Shown here in pieces: positions 1 through 8,623 of a stretch of DNA of 64,000 nt (position 1 is the stretch's first letter; every line of letters starts with the position of its first letter). This DNA comes from Pseudorhodoferax sp032153935. GTDB lineage: Bacteria > Pseudomonadota > Gammaproteobacteria > Burkholderiales > Burkholderiaceae_C. The translations under genes and the position numbers were made by a program. The DNA is taken from contig NZ_CAXUQL020000001.1 of assembly GCF_964253035.1 (NCBI RefSeq), positions 1,364,001 to 1,428,000 on the forward strand, read 5' to 3'. Below the pieces are notes generated by a model that saw only the letters and a list, made by a program, of their open reading frames with translations, was not told the DNA's origin and ran no database searches.

Positions 1-120
1 CAGTTCCTCGAGCATGGCGACGCGCGCAAGGTCAAGTCCGAGCCGGCCTTCATCCGCATGCGCGAAGAGGTGCTGGCCATCATCCACCACCGCGACGCAC
101 TGGAGCCAGCCCATGTCTGA
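1..120 (+). CDS. ABC transporter ATP-binding protein, C-terminal end (partial)
   Basis: Only the last 39 codons are inside the window; the frame is open from base 1 and stops at TGA 118-120. No Walker or signature motif is visible, so the call rests on context: the next gene is a TauC-type permease whose ATG at 113 overlaps this stop by 8 bases, the usual ATPase-permease coupling in Tau/Ssu importers. The tail residues (for example EEVLAIIHHRD) fit the C-terminus of a nitrate/sulfonate/taurine-class ATPase, but that is weak evidence. Confidence 0.6.
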   Translation, partial: QFLEHGDARKVKSEPAFIRMREEVLAIIHHRDALEPAHV

Positions 121-970
121 CAGTGCCCCCGCCCTGACCGTGCCGGCGCCTGCCGCGGCGCAGTCCGCCGCCCCGGTGAAGACCAGTCGCTTCCGCACAC
201 CGGGCGAAGGCAGCAGCGGCACCATCAGCGTGGTCACCGTGGTCGTGCTGCTGGTGCTGTGGACGCTGGTGACCAACATGGGCTGGGTTAAGCCGCTGTT
301 CCTGCCCACGCCGCAGGCCGTGTTCGAGCAGTTCTGGCTCTACCTGACCGGCCAGGCCAACGACAAGCCCCTGTGGCAGCACTTCCTGGCCAGCATGTTC
401 CGCGTGTTCTCGGCCTTCCTGCTGGCCTGCGTGACGGCGATTCCGGTCGGCATCGCCATGGGCATGAGCCGCTGGGCGCGCGGCATCTTCGACCCGCCGC
501 TGGAGTTCTACCGCCCGCTGCCGCCGCTGGCCTACCTGCCGCTGATCATCATCTGGTTCGGCATCGACGAGCTGCCCAAGGTGCTGCTGATCTTCCTGTC
601 GTGCTTCGCGCCGCTGGCGCTGTCGGCCCGTTCGGGCATGCGCAGCGCCGCGCAGGAGCAGATCAACGCGGCCTATTCCATGGGCGCGAGCTACTGGCAG
701 GTGGTGCGCCACGTGGTGCTGCCCGCGGCCATGCCCGAGATCCTGGTGGGCATGCGCATCGCCATCGGCTTCGGCTGGACCACGCTGGTGGCGGCCGAGA
801 TGGTGGCGGCCAACATGGGCCTGGGCCAGATGGTGCTCAATGCGTCGAACTTCCTGCGCACCGACATCGTGATCATGGGCATCGTGGTGATCGGCGTGGT
901 GGCCTACCTGTTCGACCTGCTGATGCGCTGGGTCGAGCGGCGCGTGGTGCCGTGGAAGGGCCGGATGTAG
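113..970 (+). CDS. ABC transporter permease, TauC/SsuC type
   Basis: Inner-membrane subunit of a nitrate/sulfonate/taurine-class ABC importer, 285 residues. A hydrophobic segment near residue 40 is followed by the BPD-permease domain with several membrane spans. The EAA-type loop that contacts the ATPase is visible around 'AAYSMGASYWQVVRHVVLPA'. The ATG at 113 is preferred over an upstream in-frame ATG at 14 because it overlaps the ATPase stop and the residues before it do not belong to the family. Substrate cannot be read from a permease; taurine or another sulfonate is suggested by the TauE exporter and Xsc/Pta genes downstream. Confidence 0.85.
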   Translation: MSDSAPALTVPAPAAAQSAAPVKTSRFRTPGEGSSGTISVVTVVVLLVLWTLVTNMGWVKPLFLPTPQAVFEQFWLYLTGQANDKPLWQHFLASMFRVFSAFLLACVTAIPVGIAMGMSRWARGIFDPPLEFYRPLPPLAYLPLIIIWFGIDELPKVLLIFLSCFAPLALSARSGMRSAAQEQINAAYSMGASYWQVVRHVVLPAAMPEILVGMRIAIGFGWTTLVAAEMVAANMGLGQMVLNASNFLRTDIVIMGIVVIGVVAYLFDLLMRWVERRVVPWKGRM

Positions 971-1082
971 GCGCACGCGCAGGCACGGCGCAATCGCCCT
1001 GTGGGCTCGCTGTGATCTGGCCACTGATCGGCGGATGGCGCAATTGCTGGCATGCTCGGCGGCCCTCCTTCCCGGTACCGGT

Positions 1083-1418
1083 ATGCGCTTTTGCTCTTGC
1101 ACCCTGGCCTTGCTCGTGCCACTTTCGGCCTCCGTCTTCGCCCAACAGGCGGCAGCGCCGCTGGATGACGCGGCGTGCGCCGCGCAACTGGCGGCTGTCG
1201 AACAGGAGATCGACGATGCGCGTGCGAGGGGGCGGATGCTGCTGCGCCGGGAGCTGGACAAGCAGCTGGCGGCGTTGCAGGCCCAGTGCAACGCCAGCCC
1301 GGCACAGGCCAGCCGGGCGGCCAGCATCGCGCGGCTGGAGCAGGAGGTCGAGGCCCTGCGCGCCCAACTGGAGCGCGCCGAAGAGCAACTGCGCAGGCTC
1401 AGGAACGCATCGCCGTGA
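1083..1418 (+). CDS. DUF1090 (YqjC-like) small exported protein
   Basis: 111 residues starting at ATG 1083, with a signal peptide of about 20 residues ending near 'SVFAQQ'. The mature part is a charged helix resembling DUF1090 proteins such as E. coli YqjC: a Cys near the start, a Cys after about 45 residues ('LQAQC'), then a long coiled coil rich in Glu, Arg and Ala. These proteins are periplasmic and of unknown function. An in-frame ATG at 1035 would precede a normal signal peptide with extra residues and is less likely. It stands alone between transporter genes. Confidence 0.7.
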   Translation: MRFCSCTLALLVPLSASVFAQQAAAPLDDAACAAQLAAVEQEIDDARARGRMLLRRELDKQLAALQAQCNASPAQASRAASIARLEQEVEALRAQLERAEEQLRRLRNASP

Positions 1419-1478
1419 AGGCGCGCCGCACCCTCGCCACGTGGTGCGCCGTGGGCACCTCGGTGTGAGGCGCCACCC

Positions 1479-2276
1479 TTGAGCGCCGCGCTGCTCGCGC
1501 CCCCGCTGGCCGGCTGGCAACTGCTGGCCGCGCTGGCCGTGGTGCTGGGTGCCGGCTTCGTGCGCGGCTTCGCGGGCTTCGGCTTCTCGGCCTTCAGCGT
1601 GGCCGGCCTGTCGCTGCTGGTGGCGCCTTCGGCCGTGATCCCGTCCATCTTCCTGCTGGAGATCCTGGCCAGCCTGCACATGCTGCGCGCGGGCCTGCGT
1701 GATGCCGACTGGCCCTGGTTGCGCGCGCTGGTGGCGGGGCAGGTGCTGGGCGTGCCGATCGGCGTGGCGCTGCTGGCGTGGCTGCCCGAGACCGGGCTGC
1801 GCCTGGTGATCGGCGTGCTGCTGCTGGTGGCCGTGCTGGCGTTGCGCAGCGGTGTGCGCCCGGCGCTGGAGCCCACGCCGCGCATGCGCCTGGGTGTCGG
1901 CACGCTCTCCGGCGTGGTCAACGGCGTGGCCGCCATCGGCGGCATCGTGGTGGCCGTGCTGCTGAGTGCCACGCGCATGGCGCCGGCCGCGCTGCGCGCG
2001 ACCATGGTGCTGATGCTGCTGTGCTCGGACGTGCTGGCGCTGGCCTTCGCTGCCGTGCTGCCGCGGGCGGGCGATGCGGGGGCGCTGGTGGGGGCAGACA
2101 CCTGGCGCTGGGCGCTGTGGCTGGCGCCGGCCATGCTGGCCGGCATCTGGCTGGGCGGCCGGGCCTTCGCGCGCGTGTCGCCGGAACAGTTCCGGCGGCG
2201 GCTGCTGGATCTGCTGGGCGTGCTGGCCGTGTTGGCGCTGGGGCGGGCGGTGTGGGGAGTGGTCGGGTCCGCCTGA
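1479..2276 (+). CDS. TauE/SafE family sulfite/anion exporter
   Basis: 265-residue polytopic membrane protein with two related halves, the N-terminal one carrying the family pattern 'GAGFVRGFAGFGFSAFSV'. TauE/SafE proteins export sulfite, sulfoacetate or related anions. The start is TTG 1479; no ATG with a better fit exists nearby. The same strand carries a Tau-type importer upstream, and Xsc, which releases sulfite, lies about 10 kb downstream, so a role in removing sulfite made from organosulfonates is a reasonable inference. Confidence 0.8.
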   Translation: MSAALLAPPLAGWQLLAALAVVLGAGFVRGFAGFGFSAFSVAGLSLLVAPSAVIPSIFLLEILASLHMLRAGLRDADWPWLRALVAGQVLGVPIGVALLAWLPETGLRLVIGVLLLVAVLALRSGVRPALEPTPRMRLGVGTLSGVVNGVAAIGGIVVAVLLSATRMAPAALRATMVLMLLCSDVLALAFAAVLPRAGDAGALVGADTWRWALWLAPAMLAGIWLGGRAFARVSPEQFRRRLLDLLGVLAVLALGRAVWGVVGSA

Positions 2277-2344
2277 GCCCGGCGCTGGCATCTGCAGGCA
2301 TGCTGCCGCCGGGAATCCATTGCGAGGCGATGGCAATGGCTTGA

Positions 2345-2473
2345 GCCCAGCGCTTGCAGGAAGCTGTTGTGCCGCTGCGTCGCGTCGGCGATGGTCCGCG
2401 CCACCGCCACCAACTCGGCATGCACCGCAGCCAGGTCAATCCCTGGTTCTTGAGCGTTCTGGACTGCCGAATC
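2345..2473 (-). pseudogene. Possible HsdM C-terminal remnant (type I restriction-modification)
   Basis: On the minus strand a 43-codon stretch reads 'DLAAVHAELVAVARTIADA' followed by 'TQRHNSFLQALG', the charged helical pattern seen at the C-terminus of some type I DNA methyltransferase (HsdM) subunits. Stops lie just upstream in the same frame and the expected terminal residues are replaced by unrelated sequence, so it can only be a fragment. The AlbA_2 gene immediately upstream on the same strand fits, because such genes often sit inside hsd loci. The match is from memory of the family and is tentative. Confidence 0.35.
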
Positions 2474-2523
2474 TCAACGGCGTCAGGTGCATCGACCCAC
2501 AGATGCTGTGTTCTTCCTTTCAT

Positions 2524-4022
2524 TCATTGCACTTGCGCCCTTCCCCGGTCGGTCAGGCGGTATTGCTGCAGGCGGCTGTTGGGTTTGCCGGGCAAGGTCG
2601 GTTCGATCCACAAGCGCTCCAATGCCGGGCGCAGGTAGTTGGCCCGGAAGGTGGGGCGGTGTTTGAGCGTCAGGCGTTCTTGGATCTCAGAGGGCGCCAG
2701 AGGGCCGTTGACCAGGGTTTGCAGGAGCCGCAAAACTGGGTCGGTGACTGGGTCGGTGACTGGGTCGGTGACTGGGTCGGCCACCTGCGGGGCGACTGGC
2801 GCGGCTGCCCCGTTCCACTGCGTTCCAGGTCGCAGCACCCGGGCGGTGAACTGGTTGCCGCTGGTCTCGTCGATCAGTTCGATCCGTGGCCATTCGTCCA
2901 GCGCACGGGGGATGCCGCTGCCCAGGCCGCGGTACGGCAGCAGCCGGAAGGCGTGCTCGCTCAGCGTGGGGTTGCGGCGGTTGGCCTTGCCGTGGCGGAT
3001 GTCATCGACGCGCAGGCTGTCGGGTAGGTGGCCCGGGCTGATGATGTCGATGCGGTCGGTGAACACGAGGATGCGGATGGACGCGCTGGTGAAGTAGTCG
3101 CGGTGCACCAGTGCGTTGACCAGCAGCTCCTGCAGGGCGATTTCGGGCACTTCCAGGATGCCGGGCGAGGGTCGCCTTGCACGCGGTGCAGGTTGCGCTT
3201 GATGAAGGCCAACGCCTCGGTGTACTGCTGGGGCAAGGTGCCGCTGATGTCCTGGCTGTCGAGGTAGCGGGTGTCGGTGATGCGGGTGCCCGGAAAGGCC
3301 ACGGCCTTGATGACGAACGCCGGGCACCAGCGCAGCGGGTTGCGTCCAAACAGCATCAGGCCCGACAAGTTCAGTTCCAGGCCGTCGCCCAGCCCCAGGT
3401 TCTGCAACAGCGCGTCCAGCGCCAGCCCGGCTTGCGTGGTGTCTACAGCGTAGTGCTTGTCCAGGTAGCGGCGAAATGCCGGTTCGTCCAGGTCTGCGCT
3501 GGTGGTGCCCGCCACGGGCACCACGTCGGCAAGGACCAGGCCGGCGCGCTGGAACATGCGCTGCAGCTCCTCGCGGGCGGTCACATGGCGCTTGTCGGCG
3601 CCTTGCTTGACCCAGATGCGGCCTTGGTGGTCGAGATAGGGCTTGGCCAGGCCATTGGGCACCGTCACCACCATCACCAGCCCGGCCTCGGTCTTCACGT
3701 TCTCGGTCAGGGGGTGAATCGGAGGACGCACATGCTGACTGCTGGCGTTGCTGAGCATCTGGTTGAGTCGGCGCAGTTCGGGAGCGTCCAGCCCCGCGAT
3801 GCGGCCGTCGTCGTCGACGCCGATGAGCAGCGTGCCACCACCGCTGTTGGCGAACGCGGCCAGCTCAGCGGCCAGCGCATCGGGGTTGTGGAACGTGCGC
3901 TTGAACTGCTGGCGGGTGTGCTCGCCCAGGGCAATGCGCTCCACCAGCGCAGCCTCTGTCAAAGGTGGCTCATGCATAACGCTCAGAGCTGAGGTATCGC
4001 GCCCTTGCGCCCGTTTGGTCAC
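2524..4022 (-). pseudogene. AlbA_2 / RecG-like ATP-binding protein, frameshifted
   Basis: Two overlapping minus-strand frames make one protein of about 485-500 residues. The N-terminal frame (from GTG 4022 or ATG 3977) has the AlbA_2 (Schlafen-like) domain: 'QQFKRTFHNPDALAAELAAF', then 'NSGGGTLLIGVDDDG'. The C-terminal frame resumes at 'PGILEVPEIALQELLVNALV' and has the HATPase-like 'HRDYFTSASI' segment, a DPVT-repeat linker and a winged helix. The frames join near 3161-3166, where restoring one C in the minus-strand cgcccgg run repairs the reading. Such proteins are putative transcription or defence factors. Either the gene is broken or the base is a sequencing error. Confidence 0.75.
2735..2780. 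repeat. 12-bp tandem repeat, about 3.8 copies
   Basis: The unit actgggtcggtg occurs three times in full and once in part. Read on the minus strand in the AlbA_2 gene it encodes repeated DPVT tetrapeptides. It lies between the ATPase-like part and the C-terminal winged helix, where homologues commonly carry short T/P/Q/V-rich repeats, so it is a coding linker and not an independent element. Confidence 0.9.
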
Positions 4023-4162
4023 AGGGGGACCAGCCCGGCCATCAGTGCCGTCTCGGCCTGGCAGCGGCCCTTGCCGATGAGGCCGTACTCGAACTGCTCT
4101 GCATTCACGCTAAGGCTCGGCGCGGCAGAAGGCAGCTCGTAAGTTTGCGCAGATGAGGGCAT
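4019..4162 (-). CDS. Small hypothetical protein, 47 residues, coupled to AlbA_2 gene
   Basis: An ATG at 4162 opens a 47-codon frame ending in TGA 4021-4019. That stop shares GTGA with the GTG start of the AlbA_2 gene at 4022, the arrangement used for translational coupling. The product contains 'NAEQFEYGLIGKGRCQAETA' and has no signal peptide or membrane segment. I do not recognise the family. It may be a genuine small partner or the tail of a truncated gene; the clean GTGA overlap argues that it was translated at some time. Confidence 0.4.
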   Translation of the reverse strand: MPSSAQTYELPSAAPSLSVNAEQFEYGLIGKGRCQAETALMAGLVPL

Positions 4163-4331
4163 GGGTCAGCGGATGAACGCGATCGACGACATCGGGAACT
4201 GCTTCAAATAGCCGGTTGGCGTGAACGGTTGTGATTCTGACGCAGGCCTTGTCGCCGAAGCCGGCCCAGAGGGCAACGGCTTACAAGGGTCCTGTCGAGG
4301 GGGCAAAGGAGCCGAAGGAGGGCGCACAGCG

Positions 4332-5099
4332 CTACAGCAGCGTCCGCATACGCGCCGCCGCCGCATGCAGGAACGGCAGCTTCTCGCGCGCCTCCTCCAG
4401 CGACATGCGCGCCGTCGGCGCATGCACCGCGATCGCCGCCCTGGGCCGCCCCTGCCCATCCAGCACCGGCACGGCCACCGCGATCAGCCCGGCGATGAAC
4501 TCGCCGCGGTCATCGGCGTGGCCCTGGGCCGCGATCTGCGCGCATTCGGCGCGCAGCGCCTGCGCGTCCGTGAGGGTCTCGGACGTGAGCCGCTCCAGCA
4601 CCAGCTGGCCGATCAGCGCATCGCGCTCGGCGGCCGGCATCAGGGCCAGGAACAGCTTGCCGCTGGCCGTGGCATGCAGCGGCACGTGCGAACCGACCTC
4701 CAGCGTGAGCCGCAGCGGCCAGTGCGCCTCCACGCGGTCCAGGTAGAGCACGCGCAGACCGTCCAGCGTGGTGAAGTTGCAGGTCTCGCCGACCTGCTGC
4801 ACGAGCCGCGCCAGCACATCGTGGCGCAGCCCGCGCGCGGCGCCGTGGTTCAGCGTGTCGAAGGCCAGCCGGCTGAGTGCCGGGCCGACCACGAAGCAGC
4901 GCTCGTCCACGTCGCGCGCCAGGAAGCCGCCCTCCTGCAGCTGGCCGCACAGCCGGTGCACCGTGGGCTTGGGCAGGCCCAGCCGGTCCGCCAGCTCGGC
5001 CAGCGTCAGCGCGTGGCCGGCCTCGGCCACCGCCGCCAGCAGGCGCAGGCTGCGGGCCGCGGACGAATCGGATGCGGTCGAGGGGTCAGGGGCTTTCAC
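4332..5099 (-). CDS. IclR family transcriptional regulator, probable IseR-like
   Basis: 255 residues: an N-terminal winged helix (about residues 12-75, with 'LAELADRLGLPKPTVHRL') and a C-terminal effector-binding IclR domain ('GETCNFTTLDGLRVLYLDRV', then 'ATASGKLFLALM'). It is divergent from the GMC dehydrogenase gene at 5196, and the 96-base gap holds two inverted repeats typical of IclR targets. The layout regulator / dehydrogenase / TRAP importer resembles isethionate gene clusters of Cupriavidus type, where an IclR-type regulator controls the isethionate dehydrogenase. The ligand assignment is inference. Confidence 0.85.
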   Translation of the reverse strand: MKAPDPSTASDSSAARSLRLLAAVAEAGHALTLAELADRLGLPKPTVHRLCGQLQEGGFLARDVDERCFVVGPALSRLAFDTLNHGAARGLRHDVLARLVQQVGETCNFTTLDGLRVLYLDRVEAHWPLRLTLEVGSHVPLHATASGKLFLALMPAAERDALIGQLVLERLTSETLTDAQALRAECAQIAAQGHADDRGEFIAGLIAVAVPVLDGQGRPRAAIAVHAPTARMSLEEAREKLPFLHAAAARMRTLL

Positions 5100-5125
5100 G
5101 TCGGCACGCTCAGGGTAATCATCAA

Positions 5126-5187
5126 GAAACGGAACGTTTCATTCCAAGAATAATCGTCTCGACTTCATTTCGGAAGAATTCGTTCCG
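5126..5187. promoter_or_regulatory. Candidate IclR operators between divergent genes
   Basis: Two inverted repeats lie in the gap between the IclR gene and the GMC dehydrogenase. The first is GAAACG-GAA-CGTTTC (5126-5140), overlapped by GGAA-N7-TTCC (5131-5145). The second is CGGAA-N7-TTCCG (5171-5187), ending 8 bases before the dehydrogenase ATG. GGAA/TTCC half-sites are usual for IclR proteins. The second site would overlap the ribosome-binding region of the dehydrogenase gene. Confidence 0.5.
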
Positions 5188-5195
5188 GAAAATCC

Positions 5196-6821
5196 ATGCA
5201 AGAAGTGTTCGATCACATTGTCGTGGGCGCTGGCTCTGCCGGCTGCGTGCTGGCGGCTCGGCTGTCCGAAGACCCCGGCACGCGTGTGCTGCTGCTGGAG
5301 GCCGGCCCGCCCGACCGCTCGCCGTGGATCCACCTGCCCATCGGTTACGGCAAGACCATGTGGAGCCCCGAGGTCAACTGGTGCTACCAGACCGATCCGG
5401 ACCCGAACATGAACGGTCGGCGCATCTACTGGCCGCGCGGCAAGACGCTGGGCGGCAGCAGCTCCATCAACGGCCTGATCTACATCCGCGGCCAGCAGGA
5501 GGACTACGACCACTGGGCCGCCCTGGGCAACACCGGCTGGAGCTACGACGAGGTGCTGCCGTACTTCGTGAAGTCCGAGAACAACCAGCGCGGCGCAATC
5601 CCGCTGCACGGCGATGCCGGGCCGCTGCGTGTGTCGGACATCGGTGCGCGGCACGAACTCATCGAGGCCTTCATCGCCGGCGCTGGCGAGATCGGCGTGC
5701 CCCGTACGAACGACTTCAACGGCGCCCGCCAGGAGGGCGCGGGCTACTACCAGCTGACCACGCACCGCGGCCTGCGCGTGAGCGCCGCCAAGGCCTACCT
5801 GAAGCCCGCGCGCGGCCGGCCCAACCTGCGCGTGGAGACCGGTGCCTTCGCCTCCGGTGTGCTGCTGGAGGGCCGGCGCGCCGTGGGCGTGCGCTGGCGG
5901 CAGGACGGCATCCTGCGCGCGGCACGCTGCCGCGGCGAGGTGCTGCTGGCCGCCGGGGCGCTGCAGTCGCCCCAGTTGCTGCAGCTCTCGGGCATCGGCC
6001 CGGCCGCGCTGCTGGCCGAGCACGGCATCGCCGTGGTGCATGACGCGCCTGGCGTGGGAGAGAACCTGCAGGACCACCTGCAGATCCGCCTGATCTACGA
6101 GTGCACGAAGCCCATCACCACCAACGACCAGCTGCGCAGCTGGTGGGGCCAGGCCCGGCTCGGCCTGCAGTGGCTGCTGGCGCGCAGCGGGCCGTTGGCG
6201 GTGGGCATCAACCAGGGCGGCTGCTTCCTTCGCGCGCTGCGCGGGCCCGACGGACTGCCGGTGGCCACCACGCCCGACATCCAGTTCCACGTGGCCACGC
6301 TGTCGGCCGACATGGCGGGCGGCAAGGTGCATCCGTTCTCGGGCTTCACGATGTCGGTGTGCCAGCTGCGGCCCGAGTCGCGCGGGCGCGTGCGCATCCG
6401 CTCGGCCGACCCGTTCGAGCCGCCTTCGATGCAGCCCAACTACCTGGCCACCGAGCTGGACCGGCGCACGGCCGTGGCCGGCATGCAGGCCGCCCGTGCG
6501 ATCGCGGCGGCGCCGGCCATGCGGCCCTATGTGCGGCGCGAGGTCAAGCCCGGCCCGGATGCGGCCGACGAGGCCGCGCTGCTGGCCTTCTGCCGCGACA
6601 ACGGCGCCACGATCTTCCACCCGAGCGGCACCTGCCGCATGGGCGCGGACGAGGGCGCGGTGCTCGACCCGCGGCTGCGCGTGCGCGGCATCGAGGCGCT
6701 GCGCGTGGTCGACTGCTCGGCCATGCCCACGCTGGTCTCGGGCAACACGCATGCACCGGCGGTGATGATGGCCGAGAAGGCCGTGGACATGATCCGGGAG
6801 GACGCGCGCAGGCGGCCTTGA
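5196..6821 (+). CDS. GMC oxidoreductase (choline dehydrogenase-like), candidate isethionate dehydrogenase
   Basis: 541 residues, the full GMC length. The FAD-binding Rossmann motif is at the N-terminus ('VVGAGSAGCVLAARL'), the first GMC signature follows ('GKTLGGSSSINGLIYIRG') and the second is 'GALQSPQLLQLSGIGP'. The C-terminal catalytic region reads 'IFHPSGTCRMG' with the His, and 'VSGNTHAP' near the end. GMC enzymes oxidise alcohols with FAD. Adjacent IclR and TRAP genes plus Xsc/Pta point to oxidation of isethionate to sulfoacetaldehyde, as described for IseJ; a choline or other alcohol substrate remains possible. Confidence 0.8.
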   Translation: MQEVFDHIVVGAGSAGCVLAARLSEDPGTRVLLLEAGPPDRSPWIHLPIGYGKTMWSPEVNWCYQTDPDPNMNGRRIYWPRGKTLGGSSSINGLIYIRGQQEDYDHWAALGNTGWSYDEVLPYFVKSENNQRGAIPLHGDAGPLRVSDIGARHELIEAFIAGAGEIGVPRTNDFNGARQEGAGYYQLTTHRGLRVSAAKAYLKPARGRPNLRVETGAFASGVLLEGRRAVGVRWRQDGILRAARCRGEVLLAAGALQSPQLLQLSGIGPAALLAEHGIAVVHDAPGVGENLQDHLQIRLIYECTKPITTNDQLRSWWGQARLGLQWLLARSGPLAVGINQGGCFLRALRGPDGLPVATTPDIQFHVATLSADMAGGKVHPFSGFTMSVCQLRPESRGRVRIRSADPFEPPSMQPNYLATELDRRTAVAGMQAARAIAAAPAMRPYVRREVKPGPDAADEAALLAFCRDNGATIFHPSGTCRMGADEGAVLDPRLRVRGIEALRVVDCSAMPTLVSGNTHAPAVMMAEKAVDMIREDARRRP

Positions 6822-6891
6822 TGGATGGCGGGGCGCGCCTGCCAGGGTACGGCGCGCGGTTCTTCAACGAGCGACGAGAAGGAGACAGACC

Positions 6892-8010
6892 ATGGCGAAA
6901 CTCACACGGCGGGGCGCCCTCGGCGGGGCCGCCTCGGCACTGGCGGCAGCCGGCCTCGCGGCCCCCACGCTGGCGCGCGCGCAGAGCACGGTGCGCATGA
7001 AGATCCAGACGGCGGTGCCCACCTCCAGCATCTACTTCGACCTCATGAAGAAGCTGGGCGAGCGCTGCGACAAGATGTCCGGCGGCAAGATCAAGATGGA
7101 GATGCTGCCCGATGGCGCGGTGGTCAACGCCTTCGAGATGCTCGACGCGGTGGACAAGGGCGTGGTGGACGGCGGCTACTCGTGGACGCACTACTGGTCG
7201 GGCAAGAACACCGCGGCCGGCCTGTTCTCCAACCCTGCGGCCGGCGCCGGCACCGGCATGGACCAGATCTCGCACGTGGCCTGGCTGCTGCAGGGCGGCG
7301 GCATGGCGCTGTACAAGCGCTTCTACGCCGAGGTGCTCAAGCTCAACATCGAGCCGCTCATGGTGCAGCCCATGGGGCCGGACCCACTGGGCTGGTTCAA
7401 GACGCCCATCGCCTCGCTGGACGACATGCGCAAGCTCAAGTACCGCGCGCCTCCTGGCCTGGTCGGCGAGATCTTCAAGGAGATGGGCATCAACGCCGTG
7501 GCCATGCCGGGCGGCGAGATCGTGCCGGCGGCGCAGCGCGGCGTGATCGACGCGGCCGAGTGGATCGGCCCGGCGGACGACCTGGCGCTGGGCTTTCACA
7601 CCGTGTTCAAGCACTACTACCTGCAGGGCCTGCACCAGTCCACCGACGTGGGCGAGCTGCTCATCAACAAGCGCACCTGGGACAAGCTGGCGCCCGAGCA
7701 CAAGGCCATCATCGAGGCCGCGGCCCTGGCCTGCATGACCGAGACCTACAGCTACAACGTGCAGCGCAACGCGCAGGCGCTGCAGAAGATCCAGGGCGAG
7801 TTCAAGGTGCAGGTGCACGACACGCCCAAGGACATCTTCCCGGCCTTCATCAAGGCCACCAACCTGGTGTACGACCGCGAGGCCGGCAAGAACCCCTTCT
7901 TCAAGGAGGTGCTGGAGTCGCAGCGCACGTTCGCCAAGCTGGTCGTGCCGTACTGGAACAAGATCGTCGGCCTGTACTACAACCTGGGCATCGACTCGCC
8001 CTACAAGTGA
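6892..8010 (+). CDS. TRAP transporter substrate-binding protein, DctP/TakP type
   Basis: 372 residues with a Tat-style N-terminus ('LTRRGALGGAASALAAAGLA') ending at 'ARAQ', so it is exported to the periplasm. The mature part follows the DctP fold; 'AAEWIGPADDLALGFH' matches the TakP-like subgroup that binds keto acids and related anions. It begins 70 bases after the GMC gene and is followed by the small and large TRAP permeases. A GAAGGAGA ribosome site precedes the ATG. In this context the ligand may be a sulfonate such as isethionate (IseK-like), which is inferred. Confidence 0.88.
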   Translation: MAKLTRRGALGGAASALAAAGLAAPTLARAQSTVRMKIQTAVPTSSIYFDLMKKLGERCDKMSGGKIKMEMLPDGAVVNAFEMLDAVDKGVVDGGYSWTHYWSGKNTAAGLFSNPAAGAGTGMDQISHVAWLLQGGGMALYKRFYAEVLKLNIEPLMVQPMGPDPLGWFKTPIASLDDMRKLKYRAPPGLVGEIFKEMGINAVAMPGGEIVPAAQRGVIDAAEWIGPADDLALGFHTVFKHYYLQGLHQSTDVGELLINKRTWDKLAPEHKAIIEAAALACMTETYSYNVQRNAQALQKIQGEFKVQVHDTPKDIFPAFIKATNLVYDREAGKNPFFKEVLESQRTFAKLVVPYWNKIVGLYYNLGIDSPYK

Positions 8011-8065
8011 ACGGCGTGCCGCGGGGCCGCCGTGGCGGCGCTGCGGCATCCGGATGGAGAAACGG

Positions 8066-8623
8066 ATGCCCCCCATGGAAACGGGACTGCTGCGCGCCGC
8101 GCGCGCGCTCGACCGCGTGGCCATCGTCTCGGGCCACCTCGTGGCCTGGATGATCGTGCCGCTGGTGCTGTCGCTGAGCTACGAGGTGGTGGCGCGCTAT
8201 GTGTTCAACGCGCCCACGCAATGGGCCTACGACATGACCTTCATGCTGTACGGCAGCTTCTTCATGCTGGGCGCGGCCTACACGCTGCAGCGCAAGGGCC
8301 ACGTGCGCACCGACAGCTTCTACGCCAACTGGTCGCCGCGGCGCCAGGCCGGCGTGGACCTGGCGGGCTACCTGCTGATGTTCTTTCCGTTCGTGGGCGT
8401 GCTGCTGTTCGTGGGCTGGGGCTACTTCTGGAAAGCCTTCGTCAGCAACGAGACCTTCGTCAGCAGTTCCTGGCAGCCCATCACCTGGCCGTTCAAGCTG
8501 TCGCTGCCGGTGGCCGGTGCGCTGCTGATGCTGCAAGGCATCAGCGAATGCCTCAAGTGCCTGCACACGCTGCGCACCGGCGCCTGGCCGGGCAATGAGG
8601 CCGCGCCGGAGATCGCGGTATGA
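8066..8623 (+). CDS. TRAP transporter small permease, DctQ type
   Basis: About 185 residues with four hydrophobic segments, the size of a DctQ subunit. 'SYEVVARYVFNAPTQWAYD' is the typical first-helix region. ATG 8066 is chosen because GGAGA lies just upstream; ATG 8054 is an alternative that would place the Shine-Dalgarno inside the gene. The stop shares ATGA with the large permease. DctQ pairs with DctM in the inner membrane. Confidence 0.88.
   Translation: MPPMETGLLRAARALDRVAIVSGHLVAWMIVPLVLSLSYEVVARYVFNAPTQWAYDMTFMLYGSFFMLGAAYTLQRKGHVRTDSFYANWSPRRQAGVDLAGYLLMFFPFVGVLLFVGWGYFWKAFVSNETFVSSSWQPITWPFKLSLPVAGALLMLQGISECLKCLHTLRTGAWPGNEAAPEIAV

Noticed and set aside
80..2425. 781-residue minus-strand open frame
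   Set aside because: It lies antisense to the permease, DUF1090 and TauE genes, with His/Arg/Ala-rich composition typical of high-GC shadow frames.
2735..2780. CRISPR-like direct repeats
   Set aside because: The 12-base units are contiguous without spacers and encode a DPVT linker.
3161..3166. Programmed frameshift in the AlbA_2 gene
   Set aside because: No slippery heptamer or downstream stem is seen; a single missing base is the simpler reading.
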